The notes: a model not told the origin generated them from the sequence alone. A DNA stretch of 5,498 nucleotides from Deltaproteobacteria bacterium (GCA_019314185.1 JAFCZU010000232.1:1-5498), one strand, 5' to 3'; shown: positions 1-5,319, counted from the first letter of the stretch. Translations and numbers: made by a program.

Positions 1-382
1 TGATAATTTTGTATATACCACGGCCCCAGGCTTCAATCAGTCCGGCACGGAAAAAGGCATTCGCGATGAGGGGGTTATATGGCATTGATGCATGCTTCTC
101 GAACAGTCGCCCGACAGTCCAGTTCTCTGGCAATTGTCCGCTATTCTAGAAAATGATTTTGTCTTCATACACACTGATCTGAATCGGCACGCCACTGCTG
201 TGGTCTTTGTGAACGATGGCATTTAACAGGGCTTCACGCAGGGCCTCTTTAGGGAAGGGATATTTTTCAATGCGGCTTATTCCCTCGTAGCTGATATAGG
301 CTCTGAGATATTTGGTCAAAAGCAGATCGAGCGTCTTGTCAGCCTGCTCAAAGTTGGTTGTATCCTGAGTGACATGATGAGC
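1..382 (-). pseudogene. ATP-binding RecG-like / HATPase_c_4 regulator, C-terminal remnant
   Basis: Reading the minus strand from 382 gives a continuous frame containing FEQADKTLDLLLTKYLRAY, then YPFPKEALREALLNAIVHKD, PIQISVYEDKIIF, a TAG stop (146-148), and then in the same frame NSGQLPENWTVGRLFEKHAS, YNPLIANAFFRAG and EAWGRGIYKII before leaving the window. From family knowledge this is the conserved C-terminal ATPase module of the 'putative transcriptional regulator / ATP-dependent DNA helicase RecG-related' proteins (AlbA_2 N-terminal domain plus HATPase_c_4). EALxNAIVHKD is the ATP-binding N-box region. The family has tryptophan where the amber codon stands (IxWNSGQLP), so TGG to TAG is the simplest explanation. 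The frame meets a TGA at 383-385, so the N-terminal half is absent. It is dead or strongly truncated. The family is confident; the exact 5' limit is less so. Confidence 0.85.
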
Positions 383-652
383 TCAGAAACTCATAGTTTA
401 TAAGCATCTGTTTAACCCTGAACCCTAAACCAGGAACTTTAAGCCTGAGTTATCATGGATAAACAAGGATGAAATATATCAATCGGCGGTTCAATGTCAA
501 ACAGTATCTCTGAGTCTATTGGATGTTTTTTCGAATCACGTTCTGTCAGATTATTCCGATTTGATGAGATGGGTGTTGGAGTAATGGCCTGATTTGGAAG
601 GGATTTCACAACCGAACAAGGCATGGAGAACAGATTTGAGTAAACGGGGTAG
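383..652. other. gene-poor stretch between two gene remnants
   Basis: No gene can be supported here. The + strand frame from 429 is open for 51 codons to TAA (582-584) and continues in the same frame for another 32 codons to TGA (681-683). The minus strand is open over 439-705. Neither shows a recognisable motif or a ribosome binding site. The low-complexity minus frame is largely the antisense of a purine-rich + strand. The stretch is probably debris from the rearrangements that truncated the genes on both sides. Confidence 0.4.
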
Positions 653-790
653 GAAGGAGGGAAAGACAGATCGAAAGAAATGAAGAAAAAGAGAGGAACT
701 TTCAAGAAACTTTACAATAAATATTGTAAGAGTGGAAAAATCGGTCAAGCGGTCGAGGAAGCATTTTCATTAGACATGGACTTGGAATAA
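653..790 (+). pseudogene. C-terminal fragment of unknown protein, paralogous to 1580-1903
   Basis: After a TAG at 650-652 the frame runs to TAA at 788-790. It encodes a basic, helix-prone tail with KKLYNKYCKSGKIGQAVEEA. The last 40 residues match the end of the open frame at 1580-1903 at 37 of 40 positions. The two differ by nine bases over these codons, six of them synonymous, which suggests the tail was under coding selection after duplication. No start codon with a ribosome binding site precedes it, and the upstream part present in the other copy is missing. It therefore appears to be a truncated duplicate. The family is not recognised. Confidence 0.6.
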
Positions 791-936
791 TCTGTTTTAT
801 TTGCCTGTTTTTGTGTAATGAATCGGCCGCTGGTTCATAATAACTTGGTTTTTAAATGATTATGATATATAGGTTCAGGTAAAAATAACATTTTTAAACT
901 TATGTACTGTTAAAATACTTATTTATAATTGTTCGC
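661..936 (+). repeat. direct repeat of about 270 bp, copy A
   Basis: This copy is similar to 1774-2045. The match is nearly exact through the coding tail (667-790 against 1780-1903). It continues less exactly past the stop codon with shared blocks such as tgtttttgtgtaatgaatcg and ctggttcataata, then an AT-rich stretch with small indels, and ends at the shared attgttcgc. After that point copy A leads into the toxin-antitoxin locus and copy B into GC-rich inverted repeats. The right-hand limit is approximate. The two copies flank the toxin-antitoxin and antirepressor-like remnants. Confidence 0.75.
924..929 (+). promoter_or_regulatory. possible -10 box upstream of antitoxin gene
   Basis: TATAAT lies about 60 bases before the antitoxin start. 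The hexamer 17 bases upstream (tatgta, 901-906) is a poor -35 element. In an AT-rich region such a match can arise by chance. Autoregulation by the antitoxin would be expected for this class, but no clear operator palindrome is visible. Confidence 0.25.
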
Positions 937-986
937 ATGATATAAATCACCATGAAATCCACTAAACCCCAAATTGAGGTAATGAT

Positions 987-1202
987 ATGTCAACGCTTCC
1001 ACTTGAACAAATGACGGTAAAGGAGAAGCTCCAAGCCATGGAAGAGCTTTGGAGTGATCTTTGTTGTAATCAAAACCAAATTCCGGTTCCTCAATGGCAC
1101 AAAGACATATTGGACAGACGAGAAAAGCTAGTCAAAGAAGGCAAGGCAACATTCGTGGACTGGGAAAGCGCAAAAAAACGGATCGCTGCTAGAATCTCAT
1201 GA
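987..1202 (+). CDS. addiction-module antitoxin (PF09720 / TIGR02574-like)
   Basis: This 71-residue protein has the features of the 'putative addiction module component' antitoxins: an N-terminal helix with TVKEKLQAMEELWSDL, a central PVPQWHKDILDRRE and a C-terminal VDWESAKKRI. Family members are usually about 70-75 residues, so it appears full length. Its expected role is to neutralise a RelE/ParE-type toxin encoded directly downstream and to repress the shared promoter. A ribosome binding site (gagg, 976-979) stands seven bases before the ATG. The stop overlaps the toxin start by four bases (ATGA, 1199-1202), the usual coupled arrangement. Its toxin partner is truncated here, so the antitoxin is probably an orphan. 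The call rests on motif memory, not on a search. Confidence 0.85.
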   Translation: MSTLPLEQMTVKEKLQAMEELWSDLCCNQNQIPVPQWHKDILDRREKLVKEGKATFVDWESAKKRIAARIS

Positions 1203-1255
1203 AGATTCATATCGTTGATCAAGCGGAAGATGATCTTGTTGAAGGATACAATTTT
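1199..1255 (+). pseudogene. RelE/ParE-type toxin, 5' remnant
   Basis: The ATG overlaps the antitoxin stop. The first ~19 codons, MKIHIVDQAEDDLVEGYNF, match the start of ParE-like toxins that accompany PF09720 antitoxins (a strand, then the acidic helix xAxxDLxEGYxF). After about position 1255 the frame stays open to TAA at 1502-1504, but the residues no longer look like a toxin. That sequence is the antisense of the minus-strand antirepressor-like fragment. The usual toxin is about 90-100 residues, so its catalytic and binding C-terminal part is lost. The breakpoint lies within a few bases of 1250-1258. An annotator might call the whole 101-codon frame a hypothetical protein; I consider it a chimera without function. 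Confidence 0.75.
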
Positions 1256-1441
1256 AATACTTTTAAGACGCTTAGCAATCCATTCTCTGGAATAGCCTTT
1301 TTTCAGATAAGTTTGCATTGCCCGCTCAAAAAAATAGTCAGGGTTTTCGGTTTCTTCAAAGACCTCAGCTATTTCGTTCGGCAACTCCCCATCATGGCTA
1401 TGCAAATCATGGTCAACAATCAGGTGCCCGTTTTTATCCAA
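1250..1441 (-). pseudogene. BRO / phage antirepressor-like protein, internal fragment
   Basis: On the minus strand, about 64 codons encode EIAEVFEETENPDYFFERAM followed by QTYLKKGYSREWIAKRLKSI. From family knowledge, KGYSxEWIxxRLKSIxxRKELT is characteristic of the region after the Bro-N domain in BRO-family and prophage antirepressor-like proteins. The match stops at RLKSIKI, exactly where the opposing toxin remnant begins, so the 3' part is missing. The frame could start at a TTG (1439-1441) without a convincing ribosome binding site. It is interrupted upstream by TAA (1448-1450), so the Bro-N domain is not present. It is a non-functional fragment. The family assignment is moderate; the truncation is clear. 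Confidence 0.5.
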
Positions 1442-1579
1442 CTTGTATTAACTATAGGCGTTTTTCACGTAGATATGATCGCAGGAGTTATCCTTGTCCG
1501 GTAAGATATTTTCGTCAAAATCCGGCAACCGTGTTCTTCTGCCTCCTTCAGCCTAAACCGCTTCAGCACCATAAACAAT

Positions 1580-1903
1580 GTGTTGCCCCAAAAAATTTCC
1601 GATGATGAAGCACTATACAAGGATATTAATTTGCCTGTGTCTTCTTTTACAGGAAAGCTTCGTATAGCCAAAGGTTTTATTGACGAGCTGTATATTCACA
1701 TGGGCTTCCCGAAGCCTTCTGCCTTTAAAACCGTACTTGACTTGACTTTCGAAGACGGCCAATTGAAAGAGAAAAAAAACAGATCGAAAGAAATGAAGAA
1801 AAAGAGAGGAGCTTTCAAGAAACTTTACAATAAATACTGCAAAAGTGGAAAAATAGGGAAAGCAGTCGAGGAAGCATTTTCATTAAACATGGACTTGGAA
1901 TAA
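1580..1903 (+). CDS. hypothetical protein with basic C-terminal tail, possibly 5'-truncated
   Basis: The reading frame is open from 1505 to TAA at 1901-1903. The first usual start codon is a GTG at 1580 with no ribosome binding site, so the true start may have been lost and this may be the 3' part of a longer gene. The 107-residue reading has a mixed N-terminal part (SSFTGKLRIAKGFIDELYIH, then GFPKPSAF), a charged linker (KEKKNRSKEMKKKRG) and a helical tail KKLYNKYCKSGKIGKAVEEA. The tail is duplicated at 653-790 with mostly synonymous changes, which supports it being real coding sequence. No transmembrane segment, signal peptide or known catalytic motif is visible. I do not recognise the family and propose no function. 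Confidence 0.45.
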   Translation: MLPQKISDDEALYKDINLPVSSFTGKLRIAKGFIDELYIHMGFPKPSAFKTVLDLTFEDGQLKEKKNRSKEMKKKRGAFKKLYNKYCKSGKIGKAVEEAFSLNMDLE

Positions 1904-2045
1904 TCCCGAAGTTTTATGTGGCTGTTTTTGTGTAATGAATCGGCTGCTGGTTCATAATAGCTTGATTTTTTAATAATTATGTTGTATAAGTTAAAAAAAA
2001 CATTTATGCAATATTTAGAATATTTTCATAATAATAATTGTTCGC
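1774..2045 (+). repeat. direct repeat of about 270 bp, copy B
   Basis: This is the second copy of the repeat at 661-936. It includes the C-terminal coding tail, the stop codon and the AT-rich downstream DNA to the shared attgttcgc. The coding part is better conserved than the downstream flank. Because the copies are in the same orientation, recombination between them could delete everything in between (about 1.1 kb). Confidence 0.75.
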
Positions 2046-2066
2046 GCCGCCTGCGGCGGCGCGAAC
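2040..2066. repeat. GC-rich perfect hairpin
   Basis: gttcgcgccgcc and ggcggcgcgaac form a perfect 12-bp stem around the three-base loop tgc. It is an abrupt GC-rich block in AT-rich DNA and starts exactly where repeat copy B ends. There is no T-run behind it on either strand, so it is not an obvious intrinsic terminator. Confidence 0.8.
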
Positions 2067-2301
2067 GACCGCGAGATGAGCCATTGAATGATTACCGCCG
2101 CAAGCGGCGCGAACCACTCAATGGAGCGGAAACCGCTTCGCGGCTGCGCTTCGCTTGCCCCCTTGGTTGGGCAAAATGATGACCAGCAAACACCATTGGC
2201 AGTAATGATACAATCATTGTTTTAATAGAACTATTATTATACTTCGATAAAAGAGTCATCATTTTTCCCAAGTCGGGGGTTCCGCTCATCTCGCGGTCGT
2301 T
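2064..2301. repeat. nested inverted-repeat element with 18-bp perfect ends
   Basis: aacgaccgcgagatgagc (2064-2081) is repeated as its exact reverse complement at 2284-2301. Inside, tgggcaaaatgatgac (2168-2183) pairs with gtcatcatttttccca (2255-2270) with one mismatch, and runs of five C (2158-2162) and five G (2275-2279) extend that pairing. Further hairpins lie at 2081-2124 (ccattgaatg with cactcaatgg, enclosing cgccgc-aa-gcggcg) and at 2125-2137 (agcgg-aaa-ccgct). No believable gene is present: frames crossing it are antisense or low-complexity readings. It may be a MITE-like element or a degenerate attC-type recombination site. It ends directly in GTTATGC. Confidence 0.75.
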
Positions 2302-2309
2302 ATGCATTC
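2297..2309 (+). repeat. left 13-bp boundary repeat of the gene at 2319-3278
   Basis: tcgttatgcattc contains GTTATGC (2299-2305), which fits the integron R' core consensus GTTRRRY. Its exact reverse complement lies at 3269-3281. The gene start follows ten bases later. Confidence 0.6.
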
Positions 2310-2318
2310 AAGGTGAGT

Positions 2319-3278
2319 ATGGACAATTCGCTTGATATCGACCTCAATCCTGTGTTCGCAACAACCCACGTAGTTCGCCAAACGGTTTTGACCGTTGAAT
2401 CTTTACATTCGGCTGCCGCGTGCGTCAACGAGCGCGACCGCAAACCGGTGATGTTCGCCGAGCACGATCATTTGTGTCCGCCAATGGGCCAAACCGTGGC
2501 ATGCAAGGTTGTCCCGCTCAAGGATGGTCATCATGCCCTCATCGGCGAGTACGACATTTTCCCACCGCAAACTGAGATCGACCTTCCATTTGGCGAAATT
2601 GGGTATCAACAACAAAGCGCCAAGCATCCGCACCCATTGACAATCGGTAAGTTCCACCACCCAGACAACTACTGTGTCGGAATCGACCCGACTAATGTCG
2701 GTGGCGCCCAAGAGCTTGAAAACCTTTTTGCACAGCTAAAACAATCATACAATGACAGTTTCCAGACCCAGCCGATCGAAAGGCGTTCGGCCATTCCCGA
2801 TCCTGAAATTATATTCACTCTTGGTCTGAAAGCGTCTGCTGCGTGGTTCGGCTTGCGCATTGCAAAAGCTGCAGCTGACGCGATCGAATCGGAACTCAAG
2901 AACTTCTTTCAGGTCTTGATCCAAGCGGTCAAGAACATGGCCACAAACGCGATTCCAAAGAATCGCCCGGTCACATACATCCTGCAGGTTCACGGCAAGC
3001 CGAACCTCGAATTCGTTGCTCGAACGAGAGATGCAGACGCCGTTATCTCCGCAATGGCAGATCGTGATCTGTCGGATTTGCGGCCGAAAATCGATTCTCT
3101 CCTCAAACGCTTCAAAGCTGAAATGATACAGTTTAAGTTGCGCGATGACGGAACGTGGGCGTTCAACTATTTGGCTACCCGAGACGGTAAGGTCATCGGA
3201 AGTAGGGAAGCATTCGATCACCGTGCTGTGGTGCTGAAAGACATGGCTCTTCAACGAAAACGCAAGAAGAATGCATAA
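2319..3278 (+). CDS. unrecognised protein in a cassette-like unit
   Basis: I prefer the ATG at 2319 (319 residues) because aagg at 2310-2313 is correctly spaced before it. A GTG at 2313 would give 321 residues but overlaps that ribosome binding site. Residues below count from the GTG. The N-terminal ~130 residues look like beta-rich globular sequence with a His/Cys/Pro patch (AEHDHLCPPMGQTVACKV, 49-66). Residues 165-215 are a long alanine-rich, partly hydrophobic helical segment (TLGLKASAAWFGLRIAKAAA) that could insert into a membrane or form a helical stalk. The C-terminal part resumes as an alpha/beta domain with YILQVHG and FKLRDDGTWAFNYL and ends in a basic tail (QRKRKKN). No catalytic motif is recognised. 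The gene is richer in GC than its right-hand neighbours, stands alone and is bracketed by a 13-bp inverted repeat, all suggesting horizontal transfer. The ORF is well supported; its function is unknown. Confidence 0.85.
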   Translation: MDNSLDIDLNPVFATTHVVRQTVLTVESLHSAAACVNERDRKPVMFAEHDHLCPPMGQTVACKVVPLKDGHHALIGEYDIFPPQTEIDLPFGEIGYQQQSAKHPHPLTIGKFHHPDNYCVGIDPTNVGGAQELENLFAQLKQSYNDSFQTQPIERRSAIPDPEIIFTLGLKASAAWFGLRIAKAAADAIESELKNFFQVLIQAVKNMATNAIPKNRPVTYILQVHGKPNLEFVARTRDADAVISAMADRDLSDLRPKIDSLLKRFKAEMIQFKLRDDGTWAFNYLATRDGKVIGSREAFDHRAVVLKDMALQRKRKKNA

Positions 3279-3281
3279 CGA
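3269..3281 (-). repeat. right 13-bp boundary repeat overlapping the stop codon
   Basis: gaatgcataacga is the exact reverse complement of 2297-2309. It contains GCATAAC (3273-3279), the inverse core of several attC families, and the TAA stop (3276-3278) lies within it, as is common in integron cassettes. Downstream I see only short pairing (gacc-gattg-ggtc, about 3293-3305). No second GTTRRRY core matches it, so a complete attC is not shown. Confidence 0.6.
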
Positions 3282-3323
3282 TCCACCCTAGTGACCGATT
3301 GGGTCGGAGTTGAAATGGATATC

Positions 3324-3351
3324 CAATAAATATGTGGATGTCGATTTATTG
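3324..3351. repeat. AT-rich inverted repeat between genes
   Basis: caataaat (3324-3331) and atttattg (3344-3351) are perfect 8-bp arms around 12 bases. A GATATC-centred palindrome, ggatatcc (3317-3324), adjoins it. It is weak as a terminator because it is AT-rich and lacks a T-run, and it might instead be an operator-like site before the next gene. Confidence 0.4.
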
Positions 3352-3406
3352 CGCAGGACACCTCCAAATTTAGGATTGAAATTTATTCGTAGCGAATCAA
3401 TATCTA

Positions 3407-3973
3407 ATGTTCGGCATATACAAAGAGGAAAGCGCAGATGTCTTTTTTGCAACACATAAGGGCAAGAAGGCTACAATTCACTTGGAGGATGGCAAATCGG
3501 ATCTATTGGATAGATATATAGATGCTGATAGTGGTGCTATGTATTATACTATGGGAAAGCAAATTTCTGGAAAGCCCATTAACCCCAATGGAAAAACGGG
3601 TAAGGAAATCTTGAGAATAGCCGAATATTGGGTGAACAACCCTGAAACAAAATGGAGCACGCCTTTTTTTTCAGGGACCGCGAAATCCGACTGTTTCATT
3701 GCAACAGCAGCTTATGGTTCATCATTTACAAGGGAAATTCGGGTGCTTTGCTGTCTAAGGGATAATGTTCTATCTCAAAATCGAATAGGCATCATGTTTG
3801 TTCGCTCTTATTATGTTATATCTCCACCGATTTCTAAATTTGTAGCCCAGCACCCCATTACTGCATCCGTTGTAAGGTACTTGCTATCCGGCTTTAACAA
3901 ATACGGTTTATTCCTGATAAAATGGTATTGCCGCAGAACTGATCAAATAATGCGCTCATGCTCATTCAGATGA
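3407..3973 (+). CDS. CFI-box C-terminal domain protein
   Basis: This is a 188-residue protein. The hallmark is CFIATAAYGS at residues 96-105, followed by the family's usual pattern: a helix (FTREIRVLCCLRDNVLS), RIGIMFVRSYYVISPPISKF and VAQHPITASVVRYLLSGF. This is the CFI-box-CTERM module, found at the C-terminus of otherwise varied proteins and of unknown biochemical role. The last part (GLFLIKWY) is hydrophobic and could associate with the membrane. The N-terminal ~90 residues are not recognised. The ATG has no good ribosome binding site, and the frame is open only back to a TGA at 3377-3379. The N-terminus may therefore have been cut when the upstream unit arrived, or the start is weak. The gene is followed after 18 bases by the zinc-ribbon membrane gene, so co-transcription is likely. 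Confidence 0.8.
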   Translation: MFGIYKEESADVFFATHKGKKATIHLEDGKSDLLDRYIDADSGAMYYTMGKQISGKPINPNGKTGKEILRIAEYWVNNPETKWSTPFFSGTAKSDCFIATAAYGSSFTREIRVLCCLRDNVLSQNRIGIMFVRSYYVISPPISKFVAQHPITASVVRYLLSGFNKYGLFLIKWYCRRTDQIMRSCSFR

Positions 3974-3991
3974 GGGCAAAAAGAGGGATTT

Positions 3992-4951
3992 ATGAAGACC
4001 TGCCCAAGGTGCGGTCTCCCACAAGATGACGAAAGTAAATGTCAATATTGCGGGTTAGATTTTGTTGAGAAATCAGAAAGATATATATCTGAAACTGAAC
4101 AGCCCAGATCTATATATAAAAGTTTTATATTTGTACTATTGAAAGCAATTATAATTGTAATTGTATCGATGATATGTTTGGGCCTGATAGTAAGGACTAA
4201 TGGCTTTGCTATTATTGCAATAGCCCCGATCTTGCTCATTTATTTTTTAACCTTAAAACAACACCCATGTGAAATTTGTGGCAAGAAATTTAGGATACCA
4301 TTCTTTGGACCACCTGGCTTTTCAAAAATAACAGGAAAACTTTATCGTAATTTCAATGAAGCTAAGAAAGCCGAAGGGTTAAAGAAAAAAAAAGAGTTTA
4401 ATGCGTCTCAAAGTTATGTAAAATATCTGTCCATAGTTTGGCTTTCTGTTTGTCAAAACTGTTATGAAAATAAGGCCAAGTTGCCAGATGATTTAAAAAC
4501 AAAGGAGCTCCCTTTTGAATTTTCAGATAAAAAGGAGCTTCCTTCTGAATTATCAGACAACAAGGGAGCCAATGATGAAAAGTGGAATAAAAGGATGAAG
4601 TATATTATACTGATAATAGGAGGAATTGCTATAGTTGGCATAATAGGATTATGTGGTCAGTCTCTTGTGAAGGAGTTGTCTGAATCTGAACTTGAAATGG
4701 TTCAGATGGACATAGACAGATGTATTGAGGAGATGGTCAAAAATAAAGAGAAGTATAATGACCTCATGTATGATTTATCTAAAATCAATGCTTATCCGGA
4801 AACTTATGCGCTGGAAAGCGCAAATTATAGAGAGAAGCAAAGAATATTAGGGAATCAAGTTGAATTGTTAAAGAAGAAAAGAGAAAGACTTGAGTTGCAA
4901 GAACAGAAAAAAAGAAAAATGAAAAGCATGGAGAAATCACAAAATAAATGA
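3992..4951 (+). CDS. zinc-ribbon membrane protein with coiled-coil tail
   Basis: This is a 319-residue protein with a good ribosome binding site (gaggg, 3983-3987) just before the ATG. It starts with a four-cysteine zinc ribbon (C4, C7, C17, C20). Two hydrophobic segments follow, about 44-67 and 70-88. Between them and the third segment (about 203-222) lie two more CxxC pairs (C93/C96 in CEICGKKF and C154/C157 in CQNCYENK), which could jointly bind one metal ion. Residues 171-190 are two copies of a ten-residue unit, KELPFEFSDK and KELPSELSDN. The final ~90 residues are highly charged and helix-forming, a probable coiled coil ending in a lysine-rich tail. No enzyme motif is seen. The layout suggests a membrane-anchored scaffold or sensor with cytoplasmic zinc and coiled-coil parts; this is inference. 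It lies between two other small genes on the same strand. Confidence 0.85.
   Translation: MKTCPRCGLPQDDESKCQYCGLDFVEKSERYISETEQPRSIYKSFIFVLLKAIIIVIVSMICLGLIVRTNGFAIIAIAPILLIYFLTLKQHPCEICGKKFRIPFFGPPGFSKITGKLYRNFNEAKKAEGLKKKKEFNASQSYVKYLSIVWLSVCQNCYENKAKLPDDLKTKELPFEFSDKKELPSELSDNKGANDEKWNKRMKYIILIIGGIAIVGIIGLCGQSLVKELSESELEMVQMDIDRCIEEMVKNKEKYNDLMYDLSKINAYPETYALESANYREKQRILGNQVELLKKKRERLELQEQKKRKMKSMEKSQNK
4502..4561 (+). repeat. two tandem 30-bp units within a gene
   Basis: The 30-bp units at 4502-4531 and 4532-4561 are similar and in frame. They encode KELPFEFSDK and KELPSELSDN in the linker before the third membrane segment. The base differences include several synonymous changes, so the duplication is not very recent. 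Confidence 0.8.
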
Positions 4952-4995
4952 TGGATATTTATCTGAATCGCTAAATTTAAGACAGGAGGAATATG

Positions 4996-5244
4996 ATGTT
5001 AATAGATTGCCCTGAGTGTAAATCTCAAGTATCCGATAAAGCTTCTTCATGTCCTAAATGTGGTTGTCCAATGACAAAGGTAAACAATCATACGATCATC
5101 CCCAAATGTCCTACATGCGGATCAACAAATATTGGAAAAATTTCGCTTAAAAGCAAGGTTGGTATGGGCGCATTAGTAGGTGTTTTTGCTATAGGCCACA
5201 TAGCAAAAACTTTCAAATGTAATAGTTATGGGGCTAAGTGGTAA
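4996..5244 (+). CDS. small double zinc-ribbon protein
   Basis: The ATG at 4996 lies six bases after a strong aggagg (4984-4989). The ATG at 4993 is only three bases away and would add one Met. Residues below count from 4993 (83 residues). The N-terminal ribbon has C6, C9, C20 and C23 (DCPECKSQVSDKASSCPKCG), typical of small zinc-ribbon proteins. The C-terminal half matches a recurrent module of the form CPxCGSTNIxKIS, a short hydrophobic stretch GMGALVGVFAIG and KTFKCNxCGxKW. C39, C42 and C76 are present, but the fourth ligand is tyrosine (Y79 in CNSYGAKW), so the second ribbon may not hold zinc normally. The hydrophobic stretch may touch the membrane. The gene starts 41 bases after the previous one and is probably the last of this unit. 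The substrate or partner is unknown. Confidence 0.85.
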   Translation: MLIDCPECKSQVSDKASSCPKCGCPMTKVNNHTIIPKCPTCGSTNIGKISLKSKVGMGALVGVFAIGHIAKTFKCNSYGAKW

Positions 5245-5310
5245 ATATATCAGTGAGGAGTCATGATTTTTGATTTCTGCTATGTCAGCTTTTAATATAC
5301 CATAAAATGT

Positions 5311-5319
5311 TGCTATACT
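5311..5319 (+). promoter_or_regulatory. possible extended -10 promoter
   Basis: TGC followed by TATACT (5314-5319) fits an extended -10 element. The -35 position 17 bases upstream (tttaat, 5291-5296) is weak. Transcription would begin near 5326, only about 15 bases before the terminator, so either a very short RNA or read-through into the next gene would result. Chance similarity is possible. Confidence 0.3.

Noticed and set aside
146..148. TAG read as pyrrolysine or another recoded amino acid
   Set aside because: The family has tryptophan here and the gene is already truncated at its 5' end, so a nonsense mutation is simpler.
37..222. Minus-strand open frame of 61 codons
   Set aside because: It is out of frame with the clearly conserved ATPase reading on the same strand, and its residues match no expected pattern.
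1091..1250. Minus-strand frame continuing from the antirepressor-like fragment under the antitoxin
   Set aside because: Residues past RLKSIKI lose family resemblance and lie antisense to the well-supported toxin start and antitoxin.
1256..1504. Rest of the + strand 101-codon frame as a genuine toxin or membrane protein
   Set aside because: It is the exact antisense of the antirepressor-like fragment and its flank; the hydrophobic look comes from that.
1979..2179. + strand open frame of 66 codons through the hairpins
   Set aside because: It has no ribosome binding site, and the Arg-rich composition is produced by GC-rich inverted repeats.
2040..2301. CRISPR array or tRNA-like gene
   Set aside because: The repeats are inverted and nested, not regularly spaced direct repeats, and no tRNA cloverleaf or TTCGA-type arm was found.
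2064..2301. Firm call of an integron attC site
   Set aside because: The arms are too perfect and too far apart for a normal attC, the left core reads GCGCGAAC instead of RYYYAAC, and no integrase is visible; kept only as a hypothesis.
2745..3254. Minus-strand open frame of 169 codons opposite the gene at 2319-3278
   Set aside because: It shows low-complexity Ser/Arg/Cys content typical of an antisense shadow and has no start signal; the + strand frame has sensible protein composition and a ribosome binding site.
3324..3351. Rho-independent terminator after the gene at 2319-3278
   Set aside because: The stem is AT-rich with a 12-base loop and has no T-run.
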